Program-made: the position numbers and the translations under genes
Shown here: positions 35,867 through 46,068 of the stretch, piece by piece
How positions within the stretch are numbered: the first letter of the stretch is position 1
How the letters are laid out: each line of letters opens with the position of its first letter
Origin: Eubacteriaceae bacterium
Lineage (GTDB): Bacteria; Bacillota; Clostridia; Peptostreptococcales; Anaerovoracaceae
DNA length: 64,000 nt
Reading direction: 5' to 3'
Assembly (NCBI GenBank): GCA_902362435.1
Contig: CABIWW010000002.1
Span: 62,001 to 126,000 of the forward strand
Notes under the pieces: model-generated
Seen by the model: the letters and a program-made list of their open reading frames with translations, nothing else
Told to the model about the DNA's origin: nothing
Databases searched by the model: none

Positions 35867-36018
35867 CATGCCTCCTGTGCTTTTCTGCATATCTGTCGTT
35901 TATATAAGGATATCATTCTGAAAGCGATATTGCCAGTGCGAATGTGCATTTTGCCGGTGCGGATGTGCCGGCAGCCTGCCCGCCGGATGCAAGCCTCACT
36001 CTAAAAGCGATCCCTGTC

Positions 36019-38508
36019 TCAGTTCTCCTTTCTGAGCCTTACTGCTGCCAGTGCTCCTAGCAGCGCCAGTACTGCGATCATCGCAGCAGCTGCAAGCACA
36101 GCCATATCTGTGCTGTCGGACGTATTTGCTCCGGATACACTGCCCTTCTTGTCCGCATCGGTCCGTCCGGCCGGAGTCTTCTGCTCAAAGCTCGTTATCG
36201 TCACGTCTTTTTCAATGCCCTGGAGCCTGTCGTCATCAGGGACGAATCTGAGCCGGAAAGTTCTGCCGCTCTTGAAATCTTCCAGTGTAGGAACATAGTC
36301 GCCTTCCTCGAATACCCATCTGCCTCCGCCGAGCTGACCTGCAAGCTTTGCATCAGAAAGCCTCTGTCCCTGACTGAGAGTTATGCTTTCCGGGAACACA
36401 GCCTTTGCAGTAAGAAAATCATTATCTTTGAGGTTTGTCTCGTAAATAAGTCTGCTCATCGGTCTGTCGACAAAGTTGAGCATGACCATACCGAGTCTGC
36501 GGTTGTCTATGTATCCGCTCTTGTCTTTGCCGAACTCGTCCGCGAAGAGCTGCGGGTTCAGATCCTTGGTGACGTTGAGCGGTATCCACTTGGAACAGCT
36601 TGTATAATTGAAAATCCAGGAGTCGGCCGGGATAGCGTGGGTCGTATCTGCGCCGGTCGTCTGAGCCATCGTTCCTTCTATATATTCGATCTTTCCGTTT
36701 GCATTTTCACTGTAGGCATCCTGCGCGTATACCGCTGTGCCGTACTGATCCTGGCCGTATATCTTTATCGCATATTTGGTATCTCCGTAAGAATGATCAT
36801 CCCACTTCGACAGGTCTATTCCAAACCACCTTTCCTGAAGACCGTCGGCCGCCGGATCATATTTAGACTTATCGATCTCGTATCTTCTCAGGAACACGAT
36901 CTTGCCGCGAGCCTCTTTTACCGATGGTATCTCATTACCCGTCCACACGTGGCATTCGTCGCCCTTGGCGACCTCAGCTTTGATGAAACTTGCCATCGCT
37001 TTCACCAGACCTACAGTACTTCCGTCATCAGGCTTTACCATCATGACGACAGTCTCCGTCGGATGTTCATCCAGGAACCTCACGCTTTCATTCAGGATGT
37101 TGTCGAGCGTAAGATCCGTTGCATCTCTGTTGCTGCAGTGCCACCTCTCATTGCCGTGGATGATTATTACATCTGACAACGCCGCATCATCCGACAATGC
37201 ATTACAGCGGATATCGAAGCTTCTGACTCCTACATTCAGCTGTTCTTCATAATAGTACTTCTGACATGACGTGAACGAAACCTGTGGTATGCCATCCTCT
37301 ACTATTGCTGCTGTCCCGGCGTCATGGCTGCCTGGCAGATTTACCGATGAAAGCACTGCATCGTCCGGAAGCTGTGCCATCCAGTCTTCAGAATAGTTAT
37401 AGCTGATCTTGTCGCCGTCGCTGGCGAAAAACTCAACCTCAAAAGCCGTGCCGTCACTCGTCTGCGACAGCCACGGCAGACTCTGTCCATTACTGTCTAT
37501 CTGTCCGTCATGTGCAAATTTGCCGGTACGTGCGCTCTGGATCTTGTAGCTGCCGTCTTCCTGTTTTATAAAGCGCCACAGGTTGCTCGTATTTCTGTTC
37601 TGGTCGTTGCTGTTATTGTCCCAAATATGTATCAGCTCATATTCGTCTCCACCCTGATTCCTGACATCCCATACTTTACCGCCTCCAAGATCGGCTTCGC
37701 CGTCTGTCAGCGCATATATTTTATATGCCTTGTATTTGTCTATCCACTCGATGGCCCATTTGCTGCTGGTACCCATAGTGTACATGTGGATAGCGCCACC
37801 TTTTAAGACTGTATCGCCGTTTCTGTTTAGAGCCTCTATCGTACCGGGTTTGAAGATCTCACAGTATGCTCTGCCTTCTTCGGTCTTCACCAGATCCTCG
37901 ACCTCATCGCCGCTCTTCGGGATAACTGCAGGCGTTATGATCCATGCCTTTCTGTTTGCCTCTTTCGTCTGTATTATCTTGTCTCCATAGCTCGGCTTGC
38001 CGTTTTTGTCGGTATCTTCATAACCCATCCACAGGCCGCTGTTCCTGTTCTTTATATAATAGCTCTGATTGCCGTTGCTGTCTGTGCCTGCAGGGTAAAA
38101 TGCAAACTGACGGTGGTTGTTGCCTTTTACTTTATTATCATTGGACTCCCACAGATGGAGGACTTTACCTTCATCCTTGCTCTTGTCTTCGATGTCTGCA
38201 AAAAGATCTGTGCCGCCGCTCTTTATGTGTTTTATTCCGTACCATCCATCTTCTACTTTGTCGAAGCGGAAGCTGCAGTTCATGCCTTCATTATCGTCAA
38301 GGTGTATCTCATTGCTTTTGAGCGCTTCACCATTGGCATTCCACCTGAATGCAGTGTTTTCCTGCAGCGTTATGTATTCGAGTTCTCCCGTCGGCATATC
38401 GGTCTCCGCGACTTCACTGTCTGCCGACACGTACCCTCCCGGGCTTATCAGGACCGTGCCGAGACCCAATACTATCGCCATAACTGCGATCATCACACGT
38501 CTTTTCAT
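36019..38508 (-). CDS. Secreted PI-PLC X-domain protein with ricin-type repeats and membrane anchor
   Basis: 829 residues from ATG 38506-38508, after GGAGGAGAAA. Signal peptide about 1-30. Residues about 40-370 contain beta-trefoil (RICIN-like) repeats with Q-x-W style motifs (LWRFIKQEDGSYKIQSARTG). The PI-PLC X domain follows with LPGSHDAGTAA (His about 392) and VIIIHGNERWHC (His about 450), the two catalytic His positions. The C-terminus has NTSDSTDM, a membrane helix and RLRKEN, an anchor like those of the adhesin. Predicted to cleave phosphatidylinositol or GPI glycolipids outside the cell after carbohydrate binding. Host-directed action is inferred. Confidence 0.82.
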   Translation of the reverse strand: MKRRVMIAVMAIVLGLGTVLISPGGYVSADSEVAETDMPTGELEYITLQENTAFRWNANGEALKSNEIHLDDNEGMNCSFRFDKVEDGWYGIKHIKSGGTDLFADIEDKSKDEGKVLHLWESNDNKVKGNNHRQFAFYPAGTDSNGNQSYYIKNRNSGLWMGYEDTDKNGKPSYGDKIIQTKEANRKAWIITPAVIPKSGDEVEDLVKTEEGRAYCEIFKPGTIEALNRNGDTVLKGGAIHMYTMGTSSKWAIEWIDKYKAYKIYALTDGEADLGGGKVWDVRNQGGDEYELIHIWDNNSNDQNRNTSNLWRFIKQEDGSYKIQSARTGKFAHDGQIDSNGQSLPWLSQTSDGTAFEVEFFASDGDKISYNYSEDWMAQLPDDAVLSSVNLPGSHDAGTAAIVEDGIPQVSFTSCQKYYYEEQLNVGVRSFDIRCNALSDDAALSDVIIIHGNERWHCSNRDATDLTLDNILNESVRFLDEHPTETVVMMVKPDDGSTVGLVKAMASFIKAEVAKGDECHVWTGNEIPSVKEARGKIVFLRRYEIDKSKYDPAADGLQERWFGIDLSKWDDHSYGDTKYAIKIYGQDQYGTAVYAQDAYSENANGKIEYIEGTMAQTTGADTTHAIPADSWIFNYTSCSKWIPLNVTKDLNPQLFADEFGKDKSGYIDNRRLGMVMLNFVDRPMSRLIYETNLKDNDFLTAKAVFPESITLSQGQRLSDAKLAGQLGGGRWVFEEGDYVPTLEDFKSGRTFRLRFVPDDDRLQGIEKDVTITSFEQKTPAGRTDADKKGSVSGANTSDSTDMAVLAAAAMIAVLALLGALAAVRLRKEN

Positions 38509-38747
38509 ATTTCTCCTCCTGCCATGCTGTTCTCCATATGATCCCTTGTCATACGTTTCTAAAATCAACTCTAAATCTAAATGATTATATCACAAAATCC
38601 CCCTGTAGCAAACAAAAACACCGCCAGGATCCGCCTGACAGTGCTGGATTTTAGAATCAGTTCGAGATCCATTGTGCAGAAGGCGGTCCCTGCTTTCTTC
38701 CGCGTAAAAGTGCAGCGCTTCTCCCTTATCGCTCTGAGCTTGAGCTG

Positions 38748-39131
38748 TCACTGCATTTTCCTGCGTCCGTCATCTGCAAATTCCCGCTTCAGAGCTTTTT
38801 CAGTCGGAAAGATCGATGCGATCAGGATCGTGCATTCGATTATACAGATCACCAGTCCCATCACGCTTATCGCCGCATCCGTGGCGCCGTACATCGGTAT
38901 CTGTACCAGCACTGTCGGTATCAGCATGATCCATCCTGTTTTCCACCATCGCCTGCCGCAGTTTTGATTTGCAAAGCTCCAGGTTTCGGCATTTCTCATG
39001 GATCGGCTCGTCCTGTATCCGATGAACGAATTTATCTTCTTCGGACAGTGCTTCCACATCAGCCATCCGCCGGCGATCATCACGACCGAATATATCATAT
39101 TGCAGATGAACATAAACCACCACATAGGCAT
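38748..39131 (-). CDS. SdpI-like membrane protein
   Basis: 127 residues from ATG 39129-39131, four bases after the preceding stop and following AGGAG. Three or four membrane helices with IGYRTSRSMRNAETWSFANQNCGR after the first, the signature of the C-terminal part of SdpI-family proteins. SdpI gives immunity to the SdpC toxin in Bacillus, but the family is broad and no sdpC or sdpR is present here. Coupled to the LOG-family gene. Confidence 0.75.
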   Translation of the reverse strand: MPMWWFMFICNMIYSVVMIAGGWLMWKHCPKKINSFIGYRTSRSMRNAETWSFANQNCGRRWWKTGWIMLIPTVLVQIPMYGATDAAISVMGLVICIIECTILIASIFPTEKALKREFADDGRRKMQ

Positions 39132-39135
39132 TTCA

Positions 39136-39672
39136 TCAGCTCCTTTCCAAAAGCGTTTTGATCTCCTCAAGATTCTCCGCAAAACAGATGCCCTGCTGTT
39201 TTTCTTCTGAAGAAAGGCCCATATGTATCATATGTTCCAGCAGCTTTTTCAAGCCGTCATAATATCCATTGAGATCATATAAAATGCACGGTGCGTCAAG
39301 CTGCCGCAGTGAACGCTTTGACATGATCTCCGTGATCTCCTCCAGTGTTCCGGTCCCTCCGGGGAAAGCTATGAAGGCATCCCCAAGCTGTATCATTTTC
39401 GCCTTTCGCGCTGCCATGTCCTCCGTCACTATCAGCTCTGTCAGGCCTTCGTACTGAAGGTCTTCATCTATGAAAAACTGCGGTTCTACACCAGTAACCC
39501 GGCCGCCTGCGTCCAGCACGCTTTTCGCCAGCAGCCCCATAAGGCCTGTCCTCGACCCGCCATACACCAGCGAGTTTCCGCTTTCCCCGATCCAGGTCCC
39601 CAGCTCCTGTACAGCATGTTTCAAAGCCGGATCCCTGCCTTCGGTCGATCCTAGATATACGGTTATGTTCAT
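39136..39672 (-). CDS. LOG family protein (nucleotide 5'-monophosphate phosphoribohydrolase)
   Basis: 178 residues. Rossmann-like fold with GGSRTGLMG near residue 38 and the family motif PGGTGTLEEI (about 104-113). LOG proteins hydrolyse N6-modified AMP or other nucleotide monophosphates; TIGR00730 members in Firmicutes are often of unknown substrate. Followed within four bases by the SdpI-like gene. Confidence 0.88.
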   Translation of the reverse strand: MNITVYLGSTEGRDPALKHAVQELGTWIGESGNSLVYGGSRTGLMGLLAKSVLDAGGRVTGVEPQFFIDEDLQYEGLTELIVTEDMAARKAKMIQLGDAFIAFPGGTGTLEEITEIMSKRSLRQLDAPCILYDLNGYYDGLKKLLEHMIHMGLSSEEKQQGICFAENLEEIKTLLERS

Positions 39673-39871
39673 GAGAGAGTCCTCCTTTGGCTCTTGAGCT
39701 AATATTTTTTCTTTAGTCTAAAAAGAAAACCCTTGTATTTCAACGATACCTTCTTAACTCTTAGACTAAAATATAATCGCTTGAACTGATTTAGCTCATT
39801 TTAAAAATCCAAATGTCTATAAAATGCATTACCTATAAACGCTTATTAATCGAAAACATACAGATCTTTGA

Positions 39872-40249
39872 TTATGCCTGATGCTGCAATATCCACTCCA
39901 ACAGTCCCTGCGCATGGATTTTTCCACTTGCCACCTGAAGAATAACATCAATCAGTTCCTCCTGCGTATAGCTCAGTTCAATTCCATTGATTGCCAGAAA
40001 AACTAACATTACATGAGCACCGATTCTCTTATTTCCGTCTACGAATGGATGATTACTGACCAGACCAAATCCCAACTGTGCTGCTTTTGCCTGCAAAGAA
40101 GGATACAGGTATTTCCCTCCAAACGTAGCAAATGGTGTATTCAATGCAGAGTCAAGAAGTCCCTGATCCCGAACTCCTGCGGTCCCTCCGAATTCCCTCA
40201 GCAGTGCATCATGCAGCTCCAGTACCTGTTCACTGCTCAGCCTTCTCAT
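39872..40249 (-). CDS. doc: Doc-type toxin (Fic fold)
   Basis: 125 residues. Death-on-curing motif HPFVDGNKR at 67-75, the active-site loop of Doc toxins, which phosphorylate EF-Tu in the characterised case. Early GTAGVRDQGLLDSAL is a Doc hallmark. Overlaps the antitoxin gene by four bases. With Phd it forms a type II module; an intact catalytic motif suggests it is active. Confidence 0.9.
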   Translation of the reverse strand: MRRLSSEQVLELHDALLREFGGTAGVRDQGLLDSALNTPFATFGGKYLYPSLQAKAAQLGFGLVSNHPFVDGNKRIGAHVMLVFLAINGIELSYTQEELIDVILQVASGKIHAQGLLEWILQHQA

Positions 40250-40488
40250 TTTGCCAGCACCTCATATGCATGCTTATTTTTTACCATAAGACGCTTTGAA
40301 ATCTCTTGTATATCTTCATCTTCTGCAAGCTGTTCCGCTTCCAATTGGTTGAACTCCATGAGGATATAGCGCGGTACATTATTCTTTAAAATGATTGCTG
40401 CTCCGTTTTCATCAACCATTCTTGCAACACGCGAAAAATTCTGATTTGCATCTGTGATGGAAACCAGATTATCTGTATTGATCATCAT
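40246..40488 (-). CDS. Phd/YefM-type antitoxin
   Basis: 80 residues. N-terminal DNA-binding fold (NLVSITDANQNFSRVARMVDENGAAIILKNNVPRYILM) typical of Phd/YefM, C-terminal region expected to wrap the toxin. AAGGAGG precedes the ATG. Toxin and antitoxin order (antitoxin first, overlap) is classic. Probably autoregulates its operon. Confidence 0.85.
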   Translation of the reverse strand: MMINTDNLVSITDANQNFSRVARMVDENGAAIILKNNVPRYILMEFNQLEAEQLAEDEDIQEISKRLMVKNKHAYEVLAK

Positions 40489-40679
40489 ATTTATCGCCTC
40501 CTTTATCTATATAGTAGCACGTTTTAGGATAAATTCAACCTATTTATTGAGCATGAAATATAATACTTACATTAATTATTATATTGAAAATTCTACAACT
40601 GCTACAATGTACTCCAAAACATAATCATAGATCTGGATCTTCCGGTATGATCTTTTTTACAGATTATAGAGATAGTAAA

Positions 40680-40714
40680 ATCCCGAATCGTTGATTTTTC
40701 AACAGATTCGGGAT
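40680..40714. terminator. Hairpin after hicB
   Basis: ATCCCGAATC (40680-40689) pairs with GATTCGGGAT (40705-40714), U-runs on both sides. A covarying copy stands at 41488-41522 on the other side of hicAB. Besides this and the -10/-35 area, 40489-40730 shows no gene. Confidence 0.7.
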
Positions 40715-40730
40715 ATATTTTTCTCAGGCT

Positions 40731-41093
40731 TTATTTTGAATATACTGCGTCATTTCTGGACAGAAGATACACACAATACTGATTCATGCTGATCCCCTCT
40801 CTCTGAGAATGCTCTGCCAGTGACCTGTGCAGACTTCGTGGAATTCTCAATTTAAACTGTCCAGAATAATCTTCCAAACTATCCGGCTCATGAATTTCTA
40901 TACCTTCTTCCAGCGCTGCTTCAAGCCATGTTTTTTTTGCATCCAGCGCATTTGCTACTGCACTTTCTACGGTTTCGCCACAAGTAATGCATCCAGGCAA
41001 ATCCGGATAAGAAACCACAAATCCGCCTTCATCCTTGTCCTCCACAATTTCCATACGATAGGACATTGCCATATAATCATTCAGCGTCTTCAT
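40731..41093 (-). CDS. hicB: HicB-type antitoxin
   Basis: 120 residues from ATG 41091-41093 (an adjacent ATG is possible). N-terminal HicB fold YRMEIVEDKDEGGFVVSYPDLPGCITCGETVESAVANALDAKKTWLEAALEEG and a ribbon-helix-helix C-terminus (KLRIPRSLHRSLAEHSQREGISMNQYCVYLL). Its start overlaps the hicA end by 17 bases. Neutralises HicA and should repress the operon. Confidence 0.9.
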   Translation of the reverse strand: MKTLNDYMAMSYRMEIVEDKDEGGFVVSYPDLPGCITCGETVESAVANALDAKKTWLEAALEEGIEIHEPDSLEDYSGQFKLRIPRSLHRSLAEHSQREGISMNQYCVYLLSRNDAVYSK

Positions 41094-41334
41094 CATTCTT
41101 CGCCTCACTTTCTACAATCTGCCTTACCATTTCCACATATACTTTTTTAATCGGTTCGTGTTTTGGGATCGTAATTGGCATACAACCTTGCTTTCTGAAA
41201 GTGTAATGACTACTTCCACTTCTTGGTGCATTCATTTCATATCCGTAGCTTTCCAATACCTTCCGTAACTCATTAAATCGAAGATCGTTCGATAAATTAC
41301 ATATACGTGTTATCAGTTTATCCCATTTTGACAT
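41077..41334 (-). CDS. hicA: HicA-type mRNA interferase toxin
   Basis: 85 residues, dsRBD-like HicA fold. The catalytic His sits in SGSSHYTFRKQG, and IPKHEPIKKVYVEMVRQIV is the usual end; NLRFNELRKVLESYGYE matches the family start. HicA toxins cleave mRNA. First gene of the pair. The family is slightly longer than usual at the N-terminus. Confidence 0.9.
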   Translation of the reverse strand: MSKWDKLITRICNLSNDLRFNELRKVLESYGYEMNAPRSGSSHYTFRKQGCMPITIPKHEPIKKVYVEMVRQIVESEAKNDEDAE

Positions 41335-41487
41335 TCCTATACCCCTTATCTATATTATATGTGGTGTCATATACGGTGTCAATCATTTTATATGTAGAAC
41401 GGTTTAAAACAGAAGAACTCATTATATCACGCAAACCAGCTCATCTACACAAGATGCGTCAAAAATGCGTCAAACCAAAAACTCAAA

Positions 41488-41522
41488 AATCCCGAACCAT
41501 TGAAATTTCAACAGGTTCGGGA
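41488..41522. terminator. Hairpin upstream of hicA, twin of the 40680 hairpin
   Basis: ATCCCGAACC (41488-41497) pairs with GGTTCGGGAT (41513-41522), followed by TTATTTTC. Relative to the twin, the inner AATC/GATT became AACC/GGTT, a compensatory change. The stretch 41335-41752 shows no gene; GCGTCAAA words around 41457 recall the 3' end of integrase genes but nothing more can be said. Confidence 0.6.
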
Positions 41523-41752
41523 TTTATTTTCTTAAAATCGTTTATTCAAACTCGACAATTACTAATCAATTTTGTTTAGAGATTATTTGTTGCCGTATTT
41601 GTTTTTCTTTCGATTTTTTGATTTATCCATATTATCCTGCCTATATGGGCTAATGTTATCAGTTTGTTATCGCTGTTGATAACACTCTCTCCGTAACTGT
41701 GGATAATAGCAATATGTTACGATTCAGATTATAAGCGAGTTTGCTTAGGAAA

Positions 41753-42622
41753 TCAACCATTTGTTTCTGTATCTTCAATAAGATTTTTCTTTAGTGCCTC
41801 TATCGTATCTTGGTTCTTTCTTAAAAGTTCTAATTGCCTGTACGCTTTTTCTCTTAATATTTTCAGCCTTTCAATTTTAGGTACTTCCTGTCTTATCAGG
41901 TCTGCATTTGTATCTTCCAGATTGATAAGCACAACCAATTCTTCCGCTGAAGCAAAATCTCGGATATTAGGAGTTTTCCCTTTTATTCCTTTTTCACTTC
42001 TCCACTGTGCTGCTGTTTTTCCAAACAAAGCCATATTTAGAATATCTGCTTCTGAAGCATATGTATATGCCATTTCCTGCGGAGATAGTGTGGGAGTTAT
42101 CAAGAATTCTTTTACTGCATCTGTATGGATACGATAATTTATTTTTGAAAGTTCTCTCTTTACATCCCACCCAATCGCTAACCGATCTGCTTCGTCTTTC
42201 TTTAGTCGCTGATAATCTTTGATGATATAAAGCTTAAATTCCGGCGAAATCCATGAAGCAAACTCAAACGCTATATCCGTATGAGCATAAGTGCCGCCAT
42301 ATCGTCCTGATTTTGATACGATACCAATTGCATCTGTGGCTTTTATCCACTGCTGTGGTGTCAACGTAAAAGCATTATCTCCCGACTCTGCTTTAAACCT
42401 ATCGAATTCGATAGGTTTAAAATTAGGATTGTGAATCTGTTCCCACAATCCTAAGAATGAAATTGTAGAATAGTTACGCATCCAATTGGCAACTACAATA
42501 AAAGCATTATCCGGATTTTTATATTTAGCAATATCTGTAAGCGAAATGTATGCTTCCTCATTAACAACATCGCCCATTACTCTGATTTCTGTTCCGTTAG
42601 CATCTATTTTCATATTCTTCAT
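41753..42622 (-). CDS. KilA-N domain protein
   Basis: 289 residues. N-terminal KilA-N fold (EEAYISLTDIAKYKNPDNAFIVVANWMRNYSTISFLGLWEQIHNPNF...GRYGGTYAHTDIAFEFASWISPEFKLYIIKDYQRLK), about 15-145, a DNA-binding domain common in phages and mobile elements. The C-terminal half (about 150-289) is helical, ending in a Glu/Lys-rich coil. AT-rich relative to the guaA gene beside it. Likely a regulator carried by an old mobile island; role unknown. A 23-bp dyad lies upstream. Confidence 0.85.
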   Translation of the reverse strand: MKNMKIDANGTEIRVMGDVVNEEAYISLTDIAKYKNPDNAFIVVANWMRNYSTISFLGLWEQIHNPNFKPIEFDRFKAESGDNAFTLTPQQWIKATDAIGIVSKSGRYGGTYAHTDIAFEFASWISPEFKLYIIKDYQRLKKDEADRLAIGWDVKRELSKINYRIHTDAVKEFLITPTLSPQEMAYTYASEADILNMALFGKTAAQWRSEKGIKGKTPNIRDFASAEELVVLINLEDTNADLIRQEVPKIERLKILREKAYRQLELLRKNQDTIEALKKNLIEDTETNG

Positions 42623-42662
42623 ATTTTCTCTTCACCCCCTCATGTTATTTTTCAAATATACT

Positions 42663-42685
42663 CTATACTTGTGCTACAAGTATAG
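42663..42685. promoter_or_regulatory. Dyad upstream of the KilA-N gene
   Basis: CTATACTTGT, 3-base centre, ACAAGTATAG, about 40 bp ahead of the KilA-N start. A fit for an operator, perhaps autoregulatory; it includes a TATACT on each strand. Confidence 0.5.
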
Positions 42686-42769
42686 CACACACCATCTCTT
42701 AAACAAATCCGCAGTTAAAATTTTACGTTAGTAATAAATTTCAATGTCTATTTCCTTGAAATACAACAT

Positions 42770-42808
42770 AATAAAAATACAGCAGGCAATCCTATAGACT
42801 ACCTGCCA
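42770..42808 (-). terminator. guaBA terminator
   Basis: GCAGG (42783-42787) and CCTGC (42803-42807); the minus-strand RNA continues into UAUUUUUAUU. Confidence 0.55.
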
Positions 42809-42838
42809 TATAAAATACTCTGTGTAAAATTTTCAAAC

Positions 42839-44407
42839 TCACTCCAGTTCTATCGTCCCCGGCGGTTTCCCCGTGCAGTCGTACATCACGCGGTTGACGT
42901 GCTTTACTTCGTTGACGATCCTCGTAGTGACCTTGTCGATTACTTCCCACGGCAGGTGAGCCGCTTCAGCGGTCATGAAGTCGCTTGTCAGCACTGCGCG
43001 CAGTGCGACAGCATAGTCGTAAGTCCTGAAGTCACCCATGACTCCGACGCTTCGCATATTCGTCAGCGCCGCAAAGTACTGACCCAGTGTGCCTTCCTCA
43101 CCGTATTTCGGTATCAGACCGGCATCCATCGCAGCCGCGATCTCCTCACGGTAGATCGCATCGGCATCCTGCACGATCTTTACCTTTTCCTCAGTGACCT
43201 CACCGACGATCCTCACGCCGAGACCCGGTCCCGGGAACGGCTGACGGAACACCAGATATTCAGGTATGCCCAGCTCAAGACCCGCTTTTCGCACTTCATC
43301 CTTGAACAGCATCCTGAGAGGCTCTATGATCTCCTTGAAATCAACGTGATCAGGCAGACCTCCGACATTGTGATGCGACTTTATCACAGCAGACTTGCCG
43401 AGGCCGGACTCGATCACATCCGGATATATCGTGCCCTGCACCAGGAAGTCCACAGCGCCGATCTTTTTCGCTTCTTCCTCGAATACACGGATAAATTCCT
43501 CGCCGATGAGCTTCCTCTTCTGCTCAGGTTCAGACACACCTGCGAGCTTTTCATAAAAACGCTGCTGCGCATTGACCCTCACGAAATTCAGGTCATATTC
43601 GCCGTCAGGCCCGAAAACAGCCTCGACCTCGTCGCCCTCGTTCTTTCTCAGAAGACCGTGGTCAACGAACACACATGTGAGCTGCCTGCCTACCGCCTTT
43701 GACATCAGCACCGCCGCAACAGATGAATCGACTCCGCCCGAAAGCGCACACAGCACCTTTCCGGAGCCTACCTTTTCTCTGATAGCCTTTATCGTATCGT
43801 CTACAAACGATCCCATCTGCCAGTCACCGCTGCATCCGCACACATCTCTTACGAATGCACCGAGCATCTTCATGCCCTCCACAGTGTGCATCACCTCCGG
43901 ATGAGGCTGCAGTGCGTAGATCTTCCTCTCACGGTTTTCCATAGCCGCGATCGGGCATACCAGCGTGTGCGCCGTTACTGTAAAGCCTTCAGGCGCCTGG
44001 CTTATATAATCGGTATGGCTCATCCAGCAGATCGTTTTATCCGCAACATCTGCAAAGAGCCCGCCCTTGTCATCTATCTCAACTTCTGTCCTGCCGTATT
44101 CGCTGACAGGCGCAGTCTCCACCTTGCCTCCCAGCTGATGCGCGATCAGCTGCGCGCCGTAGCAGATCCCGAGCACAGGCACGCCCATGTCGTAGATCTC
44201 TTTTGAATACTGAGGCGAATCATCACCGTAAACACTGTTCGGACCACCGGTGAAAATGATCCCCTTCGGAGCCGCCGCTTTCAGCTCCTCGATGCTCATC
44301 GTGTAAGGATGCACTTCACAGTAAACGTTGCACTCCCTGACACGTCTGGCGATCAGCTGATTGTACTGCCCTCCGAAATCCAGAACTATAATTTTTTCAT
44401 GTTCCAT
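42839..44407 (-). CDS. guaA: GMP synthase (glutamine-hydrolysing)
   Basis: 522 residues. Class I glutaminase domain with GICYGAQ (Cys82) and PHPEV; PP-loop ATP domain ALSGGVDSS (about 224-232); C-terminal dimerisation part ending KPPGTIELE. Converts XMP to GMP using glutamine and ATP. Follows guaB by 21 bp in the same operon, so the two IMP-to-GMP steps are co-expressed. Full length. Confidence 0.96.
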   Translation of the reverse strand: MEHEKIIVLDFGGQYNQLIARRVRECNVYCEVHPYTMSIEELKAAAPKGIIFTGGPNSVYGDDSPQYSKEIYDMGVPVLGICYGAQLIAHQLGGKVETAPVSEYGRTEVEIDDKGGLFADVADKTICWMSHTDYISQAPEGFTVTAHTLVCPIAAMENRERKIYALQPHPEVMHTVEGMKMLGAFVRDVCGCSGDWQMGSFVDDTIKAIREKVGSGKVLCALSGGVDSSVAAVLMSKAVGRQLTCVFVDHGLLRKNEGDEVEAVFGPDGEYDLNFVRVNAQQRFYEKLAGVSEPEQKRKLIGEEFIRVFEEEAKKIGAVDFLVQGTIYPDVIESGLGKSAVIKSHHNVGGLPDHVDFKEIIEPLRMLFKDEVRKAGLELGIPEYLVFRQPFPGPGLGVRIVGEVTEEKVKIVQDADAIYREEIAAAMDAGLIPKYGEEGTLGQYFAALTNMRSVGVMGDFRTYDYAVALRAVLTSDFMTAEAAHLPWEVIDKVTTRIVNEVKHVNRVMYDCTGKPPGTIELE

Positions 44408-44428
44408 ATATCAAAATCCTTCTCTCTT

Positions 44429-45937
44429 CTATCTCTTGCTGCTTCCCGATGTATCCTTCAGGATAACGTCATGCGCTCCGCCTTCCACGATACTTGTCGC
44501 AGAAACGACCGTGAGCTTTGCATTCCTCTGAAGATCAGGAATAGTCATGAGTCCGCAGTTGCACATAGTCGACTTCACCTTCTGCAGTGACTGCCTTACA
44601 TTGTCGCTGAGCGGTCCCGCATAAGGCACATACGAGTCGACACCTTCCTCGAACGAAAGCTTGCTGTCACCGCCCATGTCGTAACGCTGCCAGTTTCTCG
44701 CTCTGTTCGAGCCTTCTCCCCAGTACTCCTTGACATAACTTCCGTTTATGTTGAGCTTTGCTGTAGGCGACTCGTCAAATCTCGAGAAATATCTTCCGAG
44801 CATCAGGAAGTCCGCGCCCATTGCCAGCGCCAGCGTCATGTGATAGTCGTAAACGATGCCGCCGTCCGAACAGATCGGCACATACACACCGGTCCTGCGG
44901 TAATAATCGTCTCTGGCCTTTGCGACCTCGATGACCGCAGAAGCCTGTCCCCTGCCGATACCCTTCTGCTCTCTCGTGATACATATCGAACCGCCGCCGA
45001 TGCCGACCTTTACGAAATCAGCTCCGGAATCAGCCAGGAAGTTGAAACCTTCTCTGTCCACGACGTTTCCCGCACCGATCTTCACGCTGTCGCCGTACTT
45101 TTCACGCACGAAATCAAGCGTGATCTTCTGCCATTCAGTGAAGCCCTCGGATGAATCTATGCAGAGCACATCAGCACCGGCTTCGACCAGCGCCGGGATC
45201 CTTTCCGCATAATCCCTCGTGTTCACGCCGGCTCCCACGACATATCTCTTGTGCTCGTCCAGCAGTTCGTCAGGATAAGCCTTGTGAGTATCGTAGTCCT
45301 TTCGGAATACAAAGTATGCAAGTCTCTGATTTTCATCTACTATAGGCAGTGCGTTGAGTTTGTTGTCCCACAGCATGTCGTTGGCCTCTGACAGCGTGAT
45401 GCCCTCCTTGGCATACACGAGCTTGTCGAACGGAGTCATGAAATTGCAGACTTTTTCATCGAGCGGAGTCCTGCTGATACGGTAGTCTCTGCTCGTAACG
45501 AGTCCTATCATCCTGCCCTCAGGAGTTCCGTCCTCAGTTACAGCAGTTGTCGAATGTCCTGTCCTTCCCTTCAGTTCGAGCAGCTCGGCCAGCGTCTGAT
45601 CCGGCCTGATATTGGCGTCGCTCCTTACGAATCCGGCCTTGTGCGACTTTACCTTGCGCACCATTTCAGCCTGACTTTCGATGCTCTGTGATCCGTAAAT
45701 AAATGAAATGCCGCCTTCCTTTGCAAGAGCTATGGCAAGCCTGTCACCTGAAACGGCCTGCATCACCGCTGACACGAGAGGGATATTCATGCTTATCGCG
45801 GGTTCCTCCCCTTTTTTGAATCTCACGACCGGAGTTTTCAGTGATACGTTGTCCACTCTGCACTCTGTCGAAGAGTATCCCGGTACTAAAAGATATTCGT
45901 TAAACGTTCTTGATGGTTCGTCAAAAATATATGCCAT
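44429..45937 (-). CDS. guaB: IMP dehydrogenase
   Basis: 502 residues. TIM barrel split by two CBS domains (about 105-225). Active-site loop reads [20 protein letters not shown] with catalytic Cys319; the usual bacterial loop is GPGSICTTR, and this variant resembles the longer protist/Borrelia-like branch. Oxidises IMP to XMP with NAD. Upstream promoter at 45982-46010, operon with guaA. ATG follows AGGAGG. The full-length protein carries an insertion near the flap ([30 protein letters not shown]). Confidence 0.94.
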   Translation of the reverse strand: MAYIFDEPSRTFNEYLLVPGYSSTECRVDNVSLKTPVVRFKKGEEPAISMNIPLVSAVMQAVSGDRLAIALAKEGGISFIYGSQSIESQAEMVRKVKSHKAGFVRSDANIRPDQTLAELLELKGRTGHSTTAVTEDGTPEGRMIGLVTSRDYRISRTPLDEKVCNFMTPFDKLVYAKEGITLSEANDMLWDNKLNALPIVDENQRLAYFVFRKDYDTHKAYPDELLDEHKRYVVGAGVNTRDYAERIPALVEAGADVLCIDSSEGFTEWQKITLDFVREKYGDSVKIGAGNVVDREGFNFLADSGADFVKVGIGGGSICITREQKGIGRGQASAVIEVAKARDDYYRRTGVYVPICSDGGIVYDYHMTLALAMGADFLMLGRYFSRFDESPTAKLNINGSYVKEYWGEGSNRARNWQRYDMGGDSKLSFEEGVDSYVPYAGPLSDNVRQSLQKVKSTMCNCGLMTIPDLQRNAKLTVVSATSIVEGGAHDVILKDTSGSSKR

Positions 45938-45981
45938 GGTTACCTCCTGCTTTCACTATCTACTTCAAACTATAATATTAC

Positions 45982-46010
45982 ATTTTATCGCAAAACGCGC
46001 TGTTTTACAA
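45982..46010 (-). promoter_or_regulatory. guaB promoter
   Basis: On the minus strand TTGTAA, 17-bp spacer, TAAAAT, about 45 bp ahead of the guaB start. Confidence 0.65.
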
Positions 46011-46068
46011 TTTTAATTTCATTATTTCCGTAAATCTTTTCGCTTCCGAAAATGTCAAGTGATATTTG

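Noticed and set aside
41307..41579. Plus-strand ORF with integrase-like tail words
   Set aside because: Overlaps hicA antisense and a terminator hairpin; too short and no catalytic residues.
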